NCBI GenBank assembly: GCA_929200485.1
Contig: CAKMZU010000202.1
Span: 1-6,591 of the forward strand
Source: an uncultured Gammaproteobacteria bacterium
GTDB lineage: Bacteria; Pseudomonadota; Gammaproteobacteria; Pseudomonadales; DT-91
Reading direction: 5' to 3'
DNA length: 6,591 bases
Below, one piece after another: positions 5,301 to 6,591 of the stretch. Both the position numbers and the translations under genes were made by a program. Within the stretch, counting starts at the first letter, position 1, and each line of letters opens with the position of its first letter. The notes under the pieces are model-generated. The model saw nothing but the letters and a program-made list of their open reading frames with translations. It ran no database searches and was not told the origin of the DNA.

Positions 5301-5546
5301 TGATGTGGTATCAACTCGTTGATATATTTAACAAAAAGATCATAATCCTTTGTTTTATAAGGCACTGTGAGCCCTTATAAATAAAGGCATACACGCTATA
5401 TCACCTAATCAGTATCCTTCGGTAGGTTCTGGGCGAATCGGGATAATTGGTGGCTAATTGCACTCTCATTCGGTTTTTCTGTGCATTTTTATAAGGATTC
5501 TGCTATAACTGTTTTTTTATACAGTTAGCTTCAAGTTCGCTTACCA
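5301..5546. other. Divergent intergenic region between the broken paralog and topB
   Basis: No gene was found. It holds an imperfect inverted repeat at 5354-5381 (TTTATAAGG with CCTTATAAA, 10-nt loop, no T tail on either strand), the candidate topB promoter at 5501-5509, and a small hairpin AACTGT/ACAGTT at 5507-5526 in the likely topB leader. Confidence 0.5.
5501..5509 (+). promoter_or_regulatory. Candidate extended -10 promoter of topB
   Basis: TGCTATAAC is an extended -10 element (TGn plus a five-of-six TATAAT). It lies 37 nt before the topB ATG, with only a poor -35 (TGTGCA, 18-bp spacer) upstream. Transcription would begin near 5516, giving a leader of about 30 nt. Confidence 0.4.
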
Positions 5547-6591
5547 ATGAAATTGTATATTGCAGAAAAACCCAGTTTAGCCCGAGCGATAGCCGAAGCC
5601 TTTGGTATAAAAGGTGGGCGGCATAATGGTTCTATTCCTTTGCCGAACGGTGATCAAATTAGTTGGTGTATTGGGCATTTATTAGAACATGCTGAGCCTG
5701 ATGCCTATGATGCCAAGTATAAAAAGTGGCAGCTCGATCATCTGCCAATATTGCCTGAAAAGTGGCAGTTACAGGTAAAAAAACCAACCAGAAAACAATT
5801 TAATCATCTGAAAGCACTGATGCGCAAAGCGAAAACGATTGTGCATGCAGGTGATCCTGATCGAGAAGGGCAGTTGCTGGTGGATGAAGTTATCCACCAT
5901 GTTTTCCCAACTAACGCTAAACGCCCACCGGTTGAGCGGTTGTTGATCAGTGATTTAAATGTTAAGGCGATTCAAAAATCGCTGGGTCAGCTTCAACCCA
6001 ACGAGAACTTTGCACCCCTGTCTGCCTCAGCGCTGGCTCGCTCAAGAGCGGATTGGCTTTACGGCATTAATATGACTCGATTTTACACGATAAAAGGTCG
6101 ACAAAATGGATTTAAAGGCAAGGGTGTATTGTCAGTGGGACGAGTGCAGACGCCTTTGCTTGGATTGATTGTTCGCCGAGATGAAACCATAGACAACTTT
6201 CAACCCAAGCCATTTTATGAGGTGACCGTGCCGCTGCTTCATCAAAGCGGTGAAGAAATAATCGTTAAATGGCAACCGAGTGAAGCCTGCGAAGCCTACA
6301 TGGACGAAGAAAAGCGCGTGTTATCGAAGAAGCTTTGTGAGCATGTGATTGAGCGCGTCTCTAATAATCAGGCAGAGGTTTTAGTGTTTACCGAGAAGGT
6401 GGTAAAAAAATCGCCGCCATTACCTTATAACTTATCAAGCCTGCAGATTGATGCCAACCGACAGTTTGGCATGTCAGCAAAGGCGGTGTTGGATACTTGC
6501 CAAAGCCTTTATGAGAAATATAAGATGATTTCTTATCCGCGTTCAGACTGTCGATACCTCCCTGAAGCGCATTTTGCCGATGCCAATAATA
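5547..6591 (+). CDS. topB: DNA topoisomerase III, N-terminal part
   Basis: A type IA topoisomerase that passes single strands through a transient 5'-phosphotyrosine break, used to decatenate replication intermediates. The frame is open from ATG 5547 to the right edge (348 codons), roughly half of the usual length of about 650. It opens MKLYIAEKPSLARAIAEAFG, with toprim Glu7, and the toprim acidic motif is GDPDREGQLL with D103 and D105, the same positions as in E. coli TopB. The active-site tyrosine is Y330 in ISYPRSDCRYLP, close to E. coli Tyr328. An in-frame stop lies shortly upstream and the protein start aligns with the family, so the ATG is secure despite the lack of a clear ribosome-binding site. 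It is transcribed away from the rest of the window. The C-terminal DNA-binding region is outside the window. Confidence 0.97.
   Translation, partial: MKLYIAEKPSLARAIAEAFGIKGGRHNGSIPLPNGDQISWCIGHLLEHAEPDAYDAKYKKWQLDHLPILPEKWQLQVKKPTRKQFNHLKALMRKAKTIVHAGDPDREGQLLVDEVIHHVFPTNAKRPPVERLLISDLNVKAIQKSLGQLQPNENFAPLSASALARSRADWLYGINMTRFYTIKGRQNGFKGKGVLSVGRVQTPLLGLIVRRDETIDNFQPKPFYEVTVPLLHQSGEEIIVKWQPSEACEAYMDEEKRVLSKKLCEHVIERVSNNQAEVLVFTEKVVKKSPPLPYNLSSLQIDANRQFGMSAKAVLDTCQSLYEKYKMISYPRSDCRYLPEAHFADANN

Noticed and set aside
5354..5381. Inverted repeat considered as a terminator or small RNA between the broken paralog and topB.
   Set aside because: The stem is A/T-rich, with no T tract on either strand and no gene ending nearby.

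Overview
The window looks like a chromosomal segment of a low-GC (about 40% by eye) gammaproteobacterium. The clues are a topoisomerase III close to the E. coli protein, an Hvf/bufferin-type RiPP operon built around EGKCG motifs, and exported proteins with Gram-negative-style signal peptides. No genus can be named from the sequence alone. No rRNA, tRNA, CRISPR array or insertion sequence was seen.

Layout: every gene except the last lies on the minus strand. Positions 1-1343 hold a modified-peptide metallophore operon read right to left. It comprises hvfA/bufA (1074-1343), a secreted precursor with five EGKCG motifs; hvfB/bufB (157-1005), a multinuclear iron oxidative (MNIO, DUF692) enzyme; and the first 50 codons of hvfC/bufC (1-152), the DUF2063 partner protein, cut by the window edge. 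A near-perfect hairpin separates precursor from enzyme, and an 18-bp tandem repeat sits in hvfC. Positions 1344-1647 are intergenic, with a candidate promoter, a spaced direct repeat and the terminator of the next gene. Positions 1648-2928 encode a glutamate/aspartate-type sodium or proton symporter. Positions 3036-4139 encode an exported choloylglycine hydrolase/penicillin acylase-family Ntn amidase.

Positions 4230-4646 and 4935-5226 are two paralogous small secreted proteins of unknown function. The second is broken by an out-of-frame internal deletion, so its lost C-terminal half is still readable in another frame. Both share a conserved block of about 38 bp at the same distance upstream, probably a common promoter or operator. 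From 5547 to the right edge, on the plus strand, is the N-terminal half of topB.

Biologically, the hvf/buf operon is the best-defined system. The precursor is thought to be modified at the EGKCG cysteines by the HvfB-HvfC pair and exported to bind copper. The symporter, the amidase and the secreted paralogs have no evident functional link to it. Terminators and gaps suggest that the symporter is a separate unit, while the intact paralog and the amidase, with no clear terminator between them, may be co-transcribed.
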